From positions 2,605,501 to 2,669,500 of the forward strand of contig JAQMRL010000016.1 in assembly GCA_035578175.1 (NCBI GenBank): a stretch of 64,000 nucleotides of DNA, read 5' to 3'. Position numbers and translations under genes: made by a program. Source of the stretch: Catonia carolina (lineage: Eukaryota; Arthropoda; Insecta; Hemiptera; Achilidae). This document shows, piece after piece, positions 1-10,553 of this stretch (positions within the stretch are counted from its first letter, which is position 1; every line of letters begins with the position of its first letter). A model generated the notes under the pieces. The model did not search any database, was not told the origin of the DNA, and saw only the letters and a list, made by a program, of their open reading frames with translations.

Positions 1-158
1 GTAGTAATCTGTTTCCAGTTTGTCATTTTCATGTGGTCTTGGATTCTAATCCCATTCAGGCACGACATATTTTTATATGTTACAAAAAAATAATTTCATA
101 CTTCACCATCTGCATTAGCAGTAGTTGCAGAACAGTAGGATTATAAATCAAAAGAAAA
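1..158 (+). mobile_element. Old tRNA-derived SINE copy (family S1)
   Basis: The sequence from a degenerate B box (TCTAATCCCATTCAGGCA) through the 'catctgcattagcagta' tail matches the complete S1 SINE at 46357-46543. The head is diverged and there is no clean poly-A. The same relic recurs at 15725 and 35978, so it was present before the unit duplications. Confidence 0.6.
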
Positions 159-183
159 CAAATTTACCACGTTCAGTCTAGTT

Positions 184-475
184 GTACTTTTTCTTGCCTA
201 TATAAATTTATAGGAAAAAGTATTGCTTTCATGTTGATGAGAAATTCAGTTTTCACAAGATATACATGTTTTCACACCCCCTGAACCCAAAAAACATGTT
301 TTTAGTAATTATTTTGTGTGTGAATAAAATATCTCAAGAAAGGAACTTTGTACGATGTTGAAAGTCAAAATTTAAGTTAGGTACTACTAGAGGAACCAAC
401 ACGAACATTATCATCTAAATTGGTCAACCAGAAGTAGTAGTTTCTTCATGTAGTTTTCACTTTTTTGCAATGATC
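184..475 (+). repeat. Truncated D repeat (outer end)
   Basis: Only the outer end of the foldback-like D repeat is present: a 'cttgcctatat' start, the 'ccctgaacccaaaaaacatg' block and the 'tcaaccagaagtagtag' block. It breaks off near 475. Paralogous truncated copies with the same break lie at 15908 and 36160, so the truncation is ancestral to the array. Confidence 0.65.
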
Positions 476-775
476 GCTGCCCGCTGTGACAGACCGTTTT
501 TTGTGTACCTAAGCCTTAAGCCATTGAATTATGCACAAGATTATACACCCAACAAGAGTGACTCACTTGTCCATTATAAAGATGGATGGAATAGTGAAGA
601 GAGAGAGAGAGAGAGTGAAGAAGAAGTTTTACGTGGTGTTTACTGTTTGCAGATGATCTTATGCGCAAAGATAGAGTGTGAATCTAGTTTGGGGTCGAGA
701 AGTTCCTAAAAATTACGTGAAATGCATAATATGCATTATTCTGTATCAGTACTGACTTATGCAGTGTGATTTGTT
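476..775. other. Gene-free unit-start block with (GA)n
   Basis: No gene is seen. The block recurs in units 2 and 3 (16206-16378 plus 18456-18564, and 36446-36732). It includes a GA microsatellite at 599-615 that is longer here than in the other units. The short open frame across it is broken in the paralogs. Confidence 0.6.
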
Positions 776-3160
776 TATTTGTTTTGCGCCCTGGAGACTT
801 CAGGAGGAGTATAGGACATGTCAGTTATAACATCTGTTATACATATAAGAATTACACAATGTATCACTACTATCAAGAAAGAAATTCTTGGACGCTATAA
901 AGAGATTCACCGATCAAGTAATTTTTCAGATTCTTTTTAAAGGAATGCAAATTATGACAACATTTTAAAAATAGGGGTAATTTATTCATGAAATTTTCTC
1001 CCTGTATAAGTAGGTTTCTGTTCAAACAATTTTTTGGAGTGATTAGCCACATAATAATGATTTCTATTTCTCATGTTATGATTGTGAACATTGAAATTCT
1101 GCATTAATTTTTTTGCCTAACATACATAATCACCTTAAAAATGTAAAGGGAGGGAACTGTAAGCAATTTAAGCTCCTTAAATAGTGGCCTGCATGAGGTT
1201 AGACGGTTAGCTCCCACAATACACCTAATAGCTTTCTTTTGAATTTTAAGAACCCTATTTATATTACATGCTAGAATTACCCCATACTAAGATACTATAA
1301 CGGATATGTGAAAGAATGAGGCCATGATAAGCTGCCATTAGTAATTTTTTATCATTTAATCTGGCAATTTGGTTTAAGTGCAAATACCCCGATGATATTT
1401 TACTACAAACTTGATTGGTATAGAAGTCCCAAGACAAAAACCTATCTAGAGATACTTTGAGGAACTTCAGTGTTTCTACATGCTCTAAACTATTTTTATA
1501 AATAAATACATCCACTTTTCTACTTTCTTTAACGTTATGTTTTTTTTTGAACTGCAAGTACTAACACTTTTTCCCATTAACTGTTAATAACATTTGATTC
1601 AAGAACTGTCCTATGGACTCTATGTTAACATGTGTATTTACTTCAAGGGCATCTACCAGTAAACTTACTGATAACTGAAGTATAATCAGCAAACAACAAA
1701 GCTCTGCCATTAGGTATGACTTCTGATAGCCTATTAATGTACATAGAATCAGAATTGTACCTAAAACTAACCCTTGTGGAACGCCTGCTTTGACTTCAAG
1801 CTTTCCAGATACAACCTTTGTAAATTCCCTCTAACAACCCTTGTTAACTCCACACACTGTAATCTATTAATAAGGTAAGATTGAAACTATATCAATTCTA
1901 CATCTTTAATGCTTAATGACTAATGTTTTCAATAAAATTTCATGATCAACACAATCGAAAGCTTTACTCAGATCCAGAAATACTGCCAATGCTTTCTCCA
2001 CGGCATCCAATATATCAACTACTTGCTGCACAAGTGAAACTATTGCAGTTTTAGTCGATCTACTTTTTTGGAAACCATGCTGATCTCTGAGATGATAAGG
2101 TTTTCAGTCAAGAAACTGATTAACCTAATATATACTACCTTTTCAAAAATTTTACTGATTGTGTTAAAAATACATATGGGCCTATAATTTTCAACTAACT
2201 GGCTATTTCTATTCTTAAATATTGGCAATACTTAAGCCTCCTTCAGTTTGTTTGGAAATATACGTAGGTACGTGCTTCGAGTGAGAAGTTAAATGAAGGA
2301 GAGGAGTAATTAAAAGATGTTTACATTCCTTAACAATTATACTAGAAATCCCATCCAACCCACATGTTTTCCTAATTTTCAAACTATCAATAACTGATTC
2401 TAATTCTTCACTTGATACTCGGCTAAAAAAGAATTTATTTACTACCTTGTTACCTTTTGGATCATAACATCCCACTGTTTCCCTAATCTGTTGTTTCAGT
2501 TTTAAAGCTACTTCCTGGTAATATTAGTTTAAATAATTATAAATTTCTACACCATTCTCAATTAAGTTCTTTATTTTTGTTAACAATATTAGGTACGTCA
2601 GTAAAATTTTAGTTGCCAACTACACCTCGATTCTTATTTATTATTTCCCATATTGCTGAGTTTAAATTTGATAATTTATGAAGGACTTCAGCAGTTGTTT
2701 TGCATTTAGGTCTCTGGACTTCTCTGGCATAATGTTTTTTAATAGTTTTGTACTTTTGTTCATTAAAGGTAGTCCTATATGATAGAAAATCTGATTATAC
2801 ATCTCTAACTTCAGACCACATTTTAAAAATTTCCCCTGTGACCCACTCATCTGTTTCACTGACAATATTTTTTACATCTTTCTTTTTAATTGGACAACTA
2901 TTATTATAATGAAATTTTTATGTTTCAATAATATTATGATATTTCTGATTAATGTCGAAAGAATTGAAAACAGTCTTCCAATCCTCTTTGGATAAACTGT
3001 GTAACAAACAATTAATATTCCCTTGGTTAGAGCTTTTACTTACTTCCCGTGATTGCTGTAACTGTTCGTTTTATATAATTTAATTCTTTTGTAGTATCAA
3101 TTTTATAATTTTAACCGATGCAAATAAAAGTTTTAAAAACGTATCAACACCGTATAGTTG
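776..3160 (-). mobile_element. Dead jockey/CR1-like LINE (unit 1)
   Basis: Non-LTR retrotransposon remnant on the minus strand. Its 3' end at about 776 has the 'ggagtctccagggcg' terminus seen in all family copies. Reverse-transcriptase pieces appear in order going right: the C-terminal block with RLNDKKLLMAAYHG (1264-1557), the region encoding the GVPQGS/FADDT motifs (about 1680-1800), the fingers block ending in IFKNRNSQLVENYRPI (2040-2228) and an upstream RKTCGLDGISS block (2215-2475). Stops and frameshifts break it throughout. No endonuclease domain is recognisable, so it is 5'-truncated or decayed. Units 2 and 3 carry the same insertion. Jockey versus CR1 cannot be settled by eye. Confidence 0.8.
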
Positions 3161-4257
3161 CCCTGCCTAGCGGCAGGTTTTTCATTTACAAAATGGACTC
3201 TTCGGTTAAGGTGGGAAAGAAGTGATCGTGTGTTAGTAAATTAACTAGGAGAAAACAATTAGTACTTATAAACAGTAACCAATTATTATAGAAAATTGAA
3301 TAGCTGCAGTCGACCAAACTAACTGATTGGTAAATTATGGTTTTGTTATATTCACTAGACAACGTGTTTTGAAATCTTTTCAGGTTATGTGTGAGAAGGG
3401 AAACTTATTGTGAACACGGTTAAATGAAAAGTTTATTAAAGAATGTGTATTCGCTTATACGAATAAAGAGTACTGGGCACTGCAGATTTAATTAGAGACG
3501 GTTTATTGTTCAGTTGTGAAAATTATTCGGTTAGTGTTTATAAGATCCAAACTAGTTTTATTTTTCCTTGGGTCATGCCCTTGCAACGTGGTCCAGAAAT
3601 GTTGAATCTAGTTACTTGATTATTTTAAAAATTGGTGATCGTTTAATGAACGATTCTGCATAATTATATTGACTCTTGCTTTAACCGACTTTTTTTCGAC
3701 AAGGTCAGACGGTTTTTACAACTTTGGAGCTTCAAGGAAACATGATAGTACACGAGGTTCTATTAATCTTAATTAATATTTTTAATCGTTGAAGGCAAAC
3801 CCAACTTATTTATTTGTACCGAAGATTAAGTTGTAAGGTGTAAAACATAACCTCAAACTTCGGAATCCAAATGTTTCTAAAGAAGGTTTTTTTAAAAAAG
3901 TTTAGAGGTATAAAATTGTTTAACAAGCAAATTCTTGCCTTCCCAAATAATATTTTGAAAGATGCCCATGACTTTATTAAGCAATTTGTTGAAAATAAAT
4001 GTGTCTTAGTTTGTAAAGGAAGGTAGCCAGAAAAAATTTGATGTATTAAACTTAAGTCCAAACGGTTAAATGGTTCATGTAATGAAATCTATTAGGCATT
4101 TTCTGTAGCATTGTCTTGTGCTTTTGCTGATTACAGGTGAAAATGATTGGCTAAAAGTAACCATTGATATGAAAATATGTCCACATTGGTACATGCATGT
4201 ATGGTGAATTACATTGAATTTCAGTTGGACCTAATGTTATTCTTTTCTTGTGCGCAG
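3161..4257 (+). other. Conserved non-coding block upstream of exon cassette (unit 1)
   Basis: No long ORF. The block recurs at 20881, 23881, 39481 and 61481, always next to the 5' side of the LINE. It contains acceptor-like sites (AATCTTTTCAG at about 3382, GCTGATTACAG at about 4138) and a weak donor (TTG|GTAAAT at about 3331). These would fit short 5' UTR exons, but this is inference. A 12-codon upstream ORF starting ATGAAAATATGT is kept in most copies. Confidence 0.4.
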
Positions 4258-4401
4258 GCAGCCTTGAAGTACACCACAACATAAATTACTTGAGATACCA
4301 TCCTGTGCTGGGACTGAATCTTAAATATCATTGGAAAAGGAAGTCTCATTGACAATTCAGTATCCAACAAAACTAGCCAAGTAAGTAAATTTTCATTAAA
4401 G
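4258..4401 (+). other. Candidate 5' non-coding exon (unit 1, copy a)
   Basis: It is bounded by a strong 3' splice site (pyrimidine run then TTGTGCGCAG) and a donor (TTAAAG|GTATGT). The 144-bp interval is the best conserved non-coding segment between units and has stops in all forward frames. It lies on the same strand as, and upstream of, the zinc-finger exon at 10554, whose ATG follows an acceptor. A 5' UTR exon of that gene is therefore plausible but unproven. Confidence 0.45.
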
Positions 4402-4611
4402 GTATGTTAGTTTTATTTCATTAAAGTTGAAATTTTGTGAAATACATTGTAATTATTTCAGTTTTGATGTTCTTCTAAAGAGGAAAATTTAAAAAGGAAT
4501 TTCTGCATACAGAATTAATAGTATTTGTGACTGTCCATGAGAAAAGGGACCCAAGTCAAAAGTAAGGTTATGAGTGATTCTTGCAGACAATTTAATGCTG
4601 AAACAATTATT

Positions 4612-6300
4612 TTTAAGATTGCGGCTTTAATATGCATTTTAGAACAAAATTACATGTAACACAAGTTGTAGAGAATTTAAAAAACTACAATGTTTTTTCA
4701 AACATATTTATGTAAAACACTTACTTTAACGATAATTAGTGATTTTTAGTTTTTTCCTCGCGAAAATATGTGAAAAAAATTGATTTTTTTTAAGATTGCA
4801 GCCTGAGCATGCATCTTTCTACAAACGTGCATGCAATTAAATTTATAGGAAATAAAAAATCTACAACTTGCATTTAAAGCATTTTTCTCTACAGAACCTA
4901 GTTTAGCGTGAAAAAATGGTATTCCATATTTTTAAGCCAAACTGAGGTTGATTTTCATTTTGTGTCTTGCACTCATGATTAAAATTAGGTTATGTTTATT
5001 GAGGTTAGTTTATTGTTTATTTCTAAACAACTATAATGTTCGATTATATTATTAATTATTTGCATTTGCAAGAGAAAGTTGTGTGAGTGTTTTACACCGG
5101 ATTTTTTTCACCGTTATTTATAAAAAAAGTTACAGAATTCTTTAAAAAAGGTTTATTAACACTAATTGTTGTGAAATTGCAATGAAAGTGGGTTAATATT
5201 TGATGAGTGATGATATTGTTCAATTGGTGTTTCCTCTCTTTGTCTCTGTCAGATGTCATCTCTTACTGATGTAACATTGTGTGCTGAATCATGTGATCTC
5301 TTCAAATAATTCATATCTCAAATAGTTAACATCCTGTAACAGATTCTTTTGAGGTCATGTCAAATGTAAAAATTCACAAACGGACAAAACATTGAAACAT
5401 TTTATTGTAATTAACATAGCCTACAAGATAAAACGTTGCAATTTTGTTTTTTATTTTATCAAATTGCATTTGTATATGAATTAATACTAAGGAAAATAAT
5501 CTAAAAATAAATCTGGTGTGAAACACTCACAACTTTCTCTTGCCAATGCAAATTATTAACAATATAACCTAACATTAGTAATAAAAGATTAGAAATAAAC
5601 AAAAAACTAACCCCAATAAACATAACCGTTTTAATCATGAGTCAAAGACGTAAAATGAAAATTAGCTTCAGTTTGGCTTAAAAATACAGAAAATCAATCT
5701 TTCATGCTAAACTAGGCTCTACAAAAAATACTCTCCATGGAAGTTGTAGATCTTTTAATTTCCTATTAATTTGATTATGTACACTTCAGTTGTAAAATAC
5801 ATATTAAGGCCAAAATCTTAAAAAGCAATTTTTCACTTGTTTTCGTGAGGAAAAAAAATCTAATTACTGCTAAATGAAGCATTGTACAAAAAAAAATGTT
5901 TTAAATGAACGTTGTAGAATTTAAAATTGTCTACAACTTTTCTTAAATACATTTTTCCGCTAAAATGCATCTTAAAGCTGCAAATTACAAAAAAATTATA
6001 TTTTTACATGAAGACAGCCTCACCAAGAATTTCAGCAAACATGGCGCCTACCCTATTTTGTAGTACATAAAACATTTATTCAACTAGGCGATTTTAAGAA
6101 AAATTGTATGACCCAATTTTGAGAAAATTACCAAAAAGTGAAAAATGACTCTAATAAACTACTACTTCCGGTTGACCGATTTTGATGACAATGTTTGTGT
6201 CGTGTCCGGTAATGGTATGTAACTTAAGTTTCAAGTTCGTACGATGTTCCGTTCTTGAGATTTTCTGTTCACACACACACACACACAGACCAATCGCTAA
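4612..6300. mobile_element. Palindromic D-repeat pair with spacer type 2 (unit 1)
   Basis: A plus-oriented D arm (4612-5100, outer end missing) ends with 'ttgtgtgagtgttttacacc'. A 410-bp spacer (5101-5512) follows, then a minus-oriented D arm (5513-6300) starting 'ggtgtgaaacactcac'. The same spacer sits between the same arms in all four units. Neither arm reaches the ACTTTCTCTTGCC outer terminus here. No protein is encoded. Confidence 0.7.
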
Positions 6301-6716
6301 CTTTGAAGGTTAATCATAACCACAAACTTCGAAAATGAATGGTTCTTAAAATTGGTTTTCAAGAAGTTCAAACACATAAAATAATCACCCATTGTTTAAC
6401 AAGCAACATCTTCTCTTCCCAAGTAATATTTGGGAAGATGCCCGTGACTTAACTTAGCAATTTGTTGAAAATAAATATGGCACTTTGTAAAGAAAGAAGC
6501 TAGTATATGTCCAAGTAGTTAAATGATTCTTGTAAAGAAATCTATTAGGCATTTTCTGTAGCATTGTCTTGTGCTGTTGCTAATTACAGGTGAAAATGAT
6601 TGGCTAGAAGAAACCATTGATATGAAAATATGTCCACATTGGTACATGCATGTATGGTGAATGTACATTGTATTTCAGTTGGACCTAATGTTATTCTTTT
6701 CTTTTCTTGTGCGCAG
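6301..6716 (+). other. Second partial copy of the exon-upstream block (unit 1)
   Basis: It duplicates the region just left of the exon at 24825, cut on its left by the D arm ending at 6300. It contains the 'gctaattacag' and 'gtatttcag' acceptor-like sites and the 12-codon upstream ORF. No gene is seen. Confidence 0.45.
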
Positions 6717-6788
6717 GCAGCCTTGAAGTACACCACAACATCAATTACTTGAGATAATTTATGTTGTGGTGTACTTCAAGGCTGCCTG
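6714..6788. repeat. Perfect 28-bp inverted repeat, 19-nt loop
   Basis: Arms 6714-6741 and 6761-6788 are exact reverse complements. Other cassette copies lack the right arm, so it arose in this copy only. Confidence 0.95.
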
Positions 6789-6879
6789 GGACTGAATCTT
6801 AAATATCATTGGAAAAGGAAGTCTCATTGACAATTCAGTATCCAAGAAAACTAGCCAAGTAAGTAAATTTTCATTAAAG
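6717..6879 (+). other. Candidate 5' non-coding exon with inverted insertion (unit 1, copy b)
   Basis: Same cassette as 4258-4401, with an intact acceptor (TTGTGCGCAG) and an optimal GTAAGT donor at 6880. It carries a roughly 31-nt insertion that is the reverse complement of the exon's own 5' end, replacing about 13 nt. The result is a perfect 28-bp hairpin across the splice acceptor. Confidence 0.4.
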
Positions 6880-7297
6880 GTAAGTTTCTTTTATTTCATT
6901 ACATTTAAATTCTGTAAATTCATTATAATTATTTCTGTTTAGTTATTTTTCTTAAGAAGAAAATTTTGATACTAATTTATGTGAACAGAATTAATAGTAT
7001 ATATTATGGGCATTCGATTAAGAAGGTTCATGTTGTAACCAGAAGATGAATTGTTGCAGTGTTGCCACCTGTTTGAAGCAGAATAGTGTGTGTCTGTTAC
7101 ATTGGTAAGAGTGTGTAATGTCCGTATCAAACATAATAGCAACCTGAGTTTGAAGCTCAATTGTTAAAAGAATATGGCTTCGATTGTAACACACTATATG
7201 TCAAATAATGCTGGTTTAATTGCGTGGAACGGTGAAAACTTGAAATTTTTGTCTATTTTTTTTTTAATTAATTGATGTTGACATTAGAACAAAAAAA
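6880..7297. other. Gene-free segment following exon cassette
   Basis: It is closely matched by 24973-25357 in unit 2. A 62-codon minus frame at 6972-7160 is open in both copies but resembles no family I know. I see no gene here. Confidence 0.5.
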
Positions 7298-8236
7298 CTG
7301 GTGTGAAACACTCAAACAACTTTTTCTTGCCAATGCAAATAATTAACATATAATCTAACATTAGTAATAAAACTTTAGAAATAAACAAAAAACTAACCTT
7401 AATTAGCATAACCTGATTTTAATCATGAGTGTAAGACGGAAAATGAATATCAACCTCAGTTTAGCTTAGAAATACGGAAAATCACTCTTTCGTGCTAAAC
7501 TAAGCTCTTTAGAAAAAAATGCTTTAAATAAAAGTTGTAGTTCTCTAAATTTTCTATTAATTTGATTATGTACATTTTTGTTGTAAAATGCATACTAAGC
7601 CCGAAATCTTACAAAAAATCTATTTTTCACACGTTTTTGTGAGAAAAAACCAGAAAATCGCTAATTACCGCTAAACTAAGCATTATACAAAAAAATGTGT
7701 AAACGAAAAGTTGTAGGATTTTATATTGTTTACATATTTTATTATATACATTTTTGCGCTAAAATGCATATTAAGACCGTAATCTTAAAAAAAACATCGT
7801 TTTTATGTGAAAGCACCCTCACCAAAAACTTTAGCAAACATGGCGCCTATTCTATCTTGTAGAGCATAAAAAATTCAATAAACTAGGCTATTGTAATAAA
7901 ATTGTAGGACCAGTTTTTGAGAAAATCGCAAAAAAGTGAAAAATTACATGAATAAACTGCTACTTCCAGTTGACCGATTTTGATGAAAATGTTCAAGTAG
8001 AGTCCGGTAGTGGCATGTAACTTAAATTTCAAGTATCAAATTTGTATGATGTTTCGTTCTTGGGATATTCTGTTCACACAGACACACACACACACACACA
8101 CAGACCAATCGCTAAAAACATGTTTTTTGGGTTCAGGGGGTCTGAAAACATGTAGATGCAGTGAAAGCTCGATTTCCAAAAATTGAAATGAAAACAATAC
8201 TTCCTTCCTATATATTCATATAAGCAAGAGAAAGTA
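7298..8236 (-). mobile_element. Complete D repeat, minus orientation
   Basis: The best single full-length D copy in unit 1, 939 bp. It runs from the inner end 'ggtgtgaaacactc' with the TTTTTCTTGCC inverted end to the outer end GCAAGAGAAAGT (8225-8236). It contains a CA microsatellite (about 8076-8101) and no ORF, so it looks like a non-autonomous element. Confidence 0.7.
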
Positions 8237-9151
8237 ATACCTTTTTTGGAGACTTTTGCTGACGTGCAAACTTATTGGTGTATAAATCTGTACATAATCA
8301 TCCAATTTTAGTGAAAGTTCATCAGAGTGCAGATTAGAGTGTTTCTATTGTGCACATTGAATCTCAGGACCAGAGCTTTTTTATTTCATTATTATTTGCA
8401 CTTTTTGCAACCCATTCCTCTCGCGCCAACTGGTAACTTTCTGAATTCACGACCGAGACTGTTGGATTCGCAGTAGATTGAATAACATAAATCTATTATT
8501 CATTTAATTCATTGACAGCTGAGTCGTTTGGAATTTATTTCTTAAATTGTAGATTTGTGGGGGGGGGGTTAATCTCGCTACACATTGCCAATTTGTGCCG
8601 GACGCCTAGCCTAGCTTACCTAAGACGTATGCATTTTCAACGACCTGTTCACCAACCTATTTCTGATTGACAGTAGGCCTCTTATACTTGTTTATTTAAC
8701 ACACAATGAATGCTTTGACATAATTTTAAAAGGAAGTAATTATATATTCATTTCTAATCACACTGAATAAAAGATTGTGGTATATCGCATTTCATACGAT
8801 GATTTTGTTCCACTGACTAATAAAAAATTGTATTCCTATCGCTAGTAAATTTTGCTGCAAGTCAATTTTTATTAATATAGTCTATGTATAGTTAATTAAA
8901 GAAAAAAAACCATGGTAAGCTTAACTTGAGTGAATATACTCGTAATTATTCGTGTAATGCATTAAAGTCAGTTGTTGATCACCTTTAAAGGGTTTGTACT
9001 ACACGAAATCATTTTGAATGTAACAGTGAAATATACAAAGAAAAAGATGGGCAAATTTCAATGGGAGCTCCACTACGTTTAATTTCATCAGAAATTTAGA
9101 GTATTTTGGAGACATTGTGTTACTATATCTAATACGATCCATACACATTGT
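8237..9151. other. Gene-free region; left part unique to unit 1
   Basis: About 8237-8760 has no counterpart elsewhere in the window and carries a nine-G run near 8562. About 8760-9151 is shared with 26246-26480 and 44023-44408, directly before each S2 SINE. No coding region is supported. Confidence 0.5.
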
Positions 9152-9302
9152 CCACGGAGGTGGCCCAGTGGTTAGCATGCTCCGCTGCAAAGCTGAGGTA
9201 CCCGGTTCAATTACTGGCCATGGTGTGGAAAATTATTACAAGTTCAATCGCAATGTAGTCACTAATAACCAAGATGTGGATATGACTTAAAAAAACTAAA
9301 AA
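9152..9302 (+). mobile_element. tRNA-derived SINE (family S2)
   Basis: The A-box-like TGGCCCAGTGGTTAGC and B-box-like CGGTTCAATTACTGG sit about 40 nt apart. They are followed by the S2 tail 'tagtcactaataaccaaga...gacttaa' and an A-rich end. Copies at 26481, 44409 and 45912 allow the boundaries to be set. Confidence 0.75.
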
Positions 9303-9682
9303 AATCTTCTGTGAAAACATATGTGCTATGTTTGTTCATGAGTGAACTATGTAAAATGAAAAACAACCTAATTGTAATCGTGAGTGAATAATGCAAAATG
9401 AAAGTCAACCCAGCTGTAGAACTTAAACATATGGAAAATCACTAACTGATGCTAAAATGCTTGAAAATAAAAGTTGGTGGTTTAAAAAAATTTCCATAAC
9501 TTGGTATCATATGTTAATTTTTGTTGTAAAGTGCATACTAATGGCGCAATCTTGAAAAATCTCATTTATTTTCCGATTTTGATGTTAAATTATTGAAAAT
9601 CTATGTGCCGCTAAAGTAACTGTTGTACAGAAAATGTTAATAATAAAATTTGTTAAAACAGTCCCAAATCATAGAAATTTGT
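9303..9682 (-). repeat. Diverged D repeat, minus orientation
   Basis: Recognisable D inner-end and tandem-repeat sequence, without the outer end. It abuts a plus-oriented D copy at 9683, so the pair is arranged tail to tail. Confidence 0.5.
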
Positions 9683-10310
9683 ACAATTTCTTGCCTATAG
9701 GAATATTATAGACAGGAAGTATTGTTTTCATGTTGATTTTTCGAAATCAACTTTTCACCGGATCTACATGTTTTCAGACCCCTGAACCCAAAAACCATGT
9801 TTTTAGTGCTTGGTCTGTGTGTATGTGTGAACAGAATATCTCAAGAACGGAACATCGTACAAACTTGAAACTTATGTTACATACCACTACTAGACCCGAC
9901 ACGAACATTTCCATCAAAATCAGTCAACCGGAAGTAGTAGTTCATTCGTGTAATTTTTCGCTTTTTTGCGATTTTCTCATTAACTGGTCCTACGATTTTT
10001 TTTTAAAATCGCCTGGTTTACTAAAAATTTTATGCTCTACAAGATAGGATAGGCTCCATATTTGCTGAAATTCTTAGTGAGGCTGTTTTCACATAAAAAA
10101 GTTTTTTTAAGATTGCGGCTCTAATATGCAATTTAGCGCAAAAATTTATGTATTGAAAGTTGTAGGCATTTAAAGTTTTACAACTTTTATTCACAACTTT
10201 TTATGCAAAACGCTTATTTTAGCGGTAATTAGCGATTTTCTATAATTTTTCTCACGAAACCGCGTGAATAATCGATTTTTTTAAGATTTCAGCCTTAGTA
10301 TACATTTTAC
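9683..10310 (+). repeat. D repeat, plus orientation, outer half
   Basis: Starts with the outer end 'tttcttgcctatagg' and continues through the D blocks. It is cut off at 10310 where the mariner remnant begins. The 105-codon frame at 9730-10047 lies wholly within the repeat and is not a gene. Confidence 0.65.
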
Positions 10311-10462
10311 TATTGATGGCTCCCAAATAAATAATAAATAACATGGCGTCTTCAAACTTGAAACATGTGCTTTATAAATTGTGTAATTTCTAATAGAATG
10401 ATATTTTTTAAACAACTACCGCCATCTTTAGGTCAGGCCTGGTACTTATAGTACCACCCTTG
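10311..10462. mobile_element. Mariner right-end remnant
   Basis: About 150 bp matching the right end of the full mariner at 48781-50073, ending in 'accaccctTG' where the intact copy has 'accaccctCG'. The TA target on the right has mutated to TG. It sits just upstream of zinc-finger copy 1, exactly as the full mariner sits upstream of copy 3, so it is the same insertion decayed by deletion. Confidence 0.85.
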
Positions 10463-10538
10463 TGTGACCTGTGTTTTTTACGTATACGTGATGCGTGGCA
10501 GTGCCACAGGTGTTTCTGTCATTAAATATAATAAAATG

Positions 10539-10553
10539 TGTTGTTGATTTCAG
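10539..10553 (+). promoter_or_regulatory. 3' splice acceptor before zinc-finger copy 1
   Basis: A T-rich tract and TTTCAG sit immediately before the ATG. In this copy the upstream frame is closed by TGA (TGTTGTTGATTTCAG). In copies 2 and 3 it is open, so protein extension upstream is not conserved and splicing to an upstream non-coding exon is the simpler reading. Confidence 0.65.

Noticed and set aside
470..709. 79-codon frame with an acidic ERERESEEE run
   Set aside because: The run is a GA microsatellite; units 2 and 3 have different repeat lengths that shift the frame.
9157..9230. Possible functional tRNA gene
   Set aside because: The A and B boxes are there, but the acceptor stem does not close, and it is followed by a SINE tail and repeated elsewhere. 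The same applies to 26481, 44409, 44521, 45912, 46357 and the minus copies.
9730..10047. 105-codon frame on plus
   Set aside because: Lies entirely in a D repeat; the same region is interrupted in other copies.
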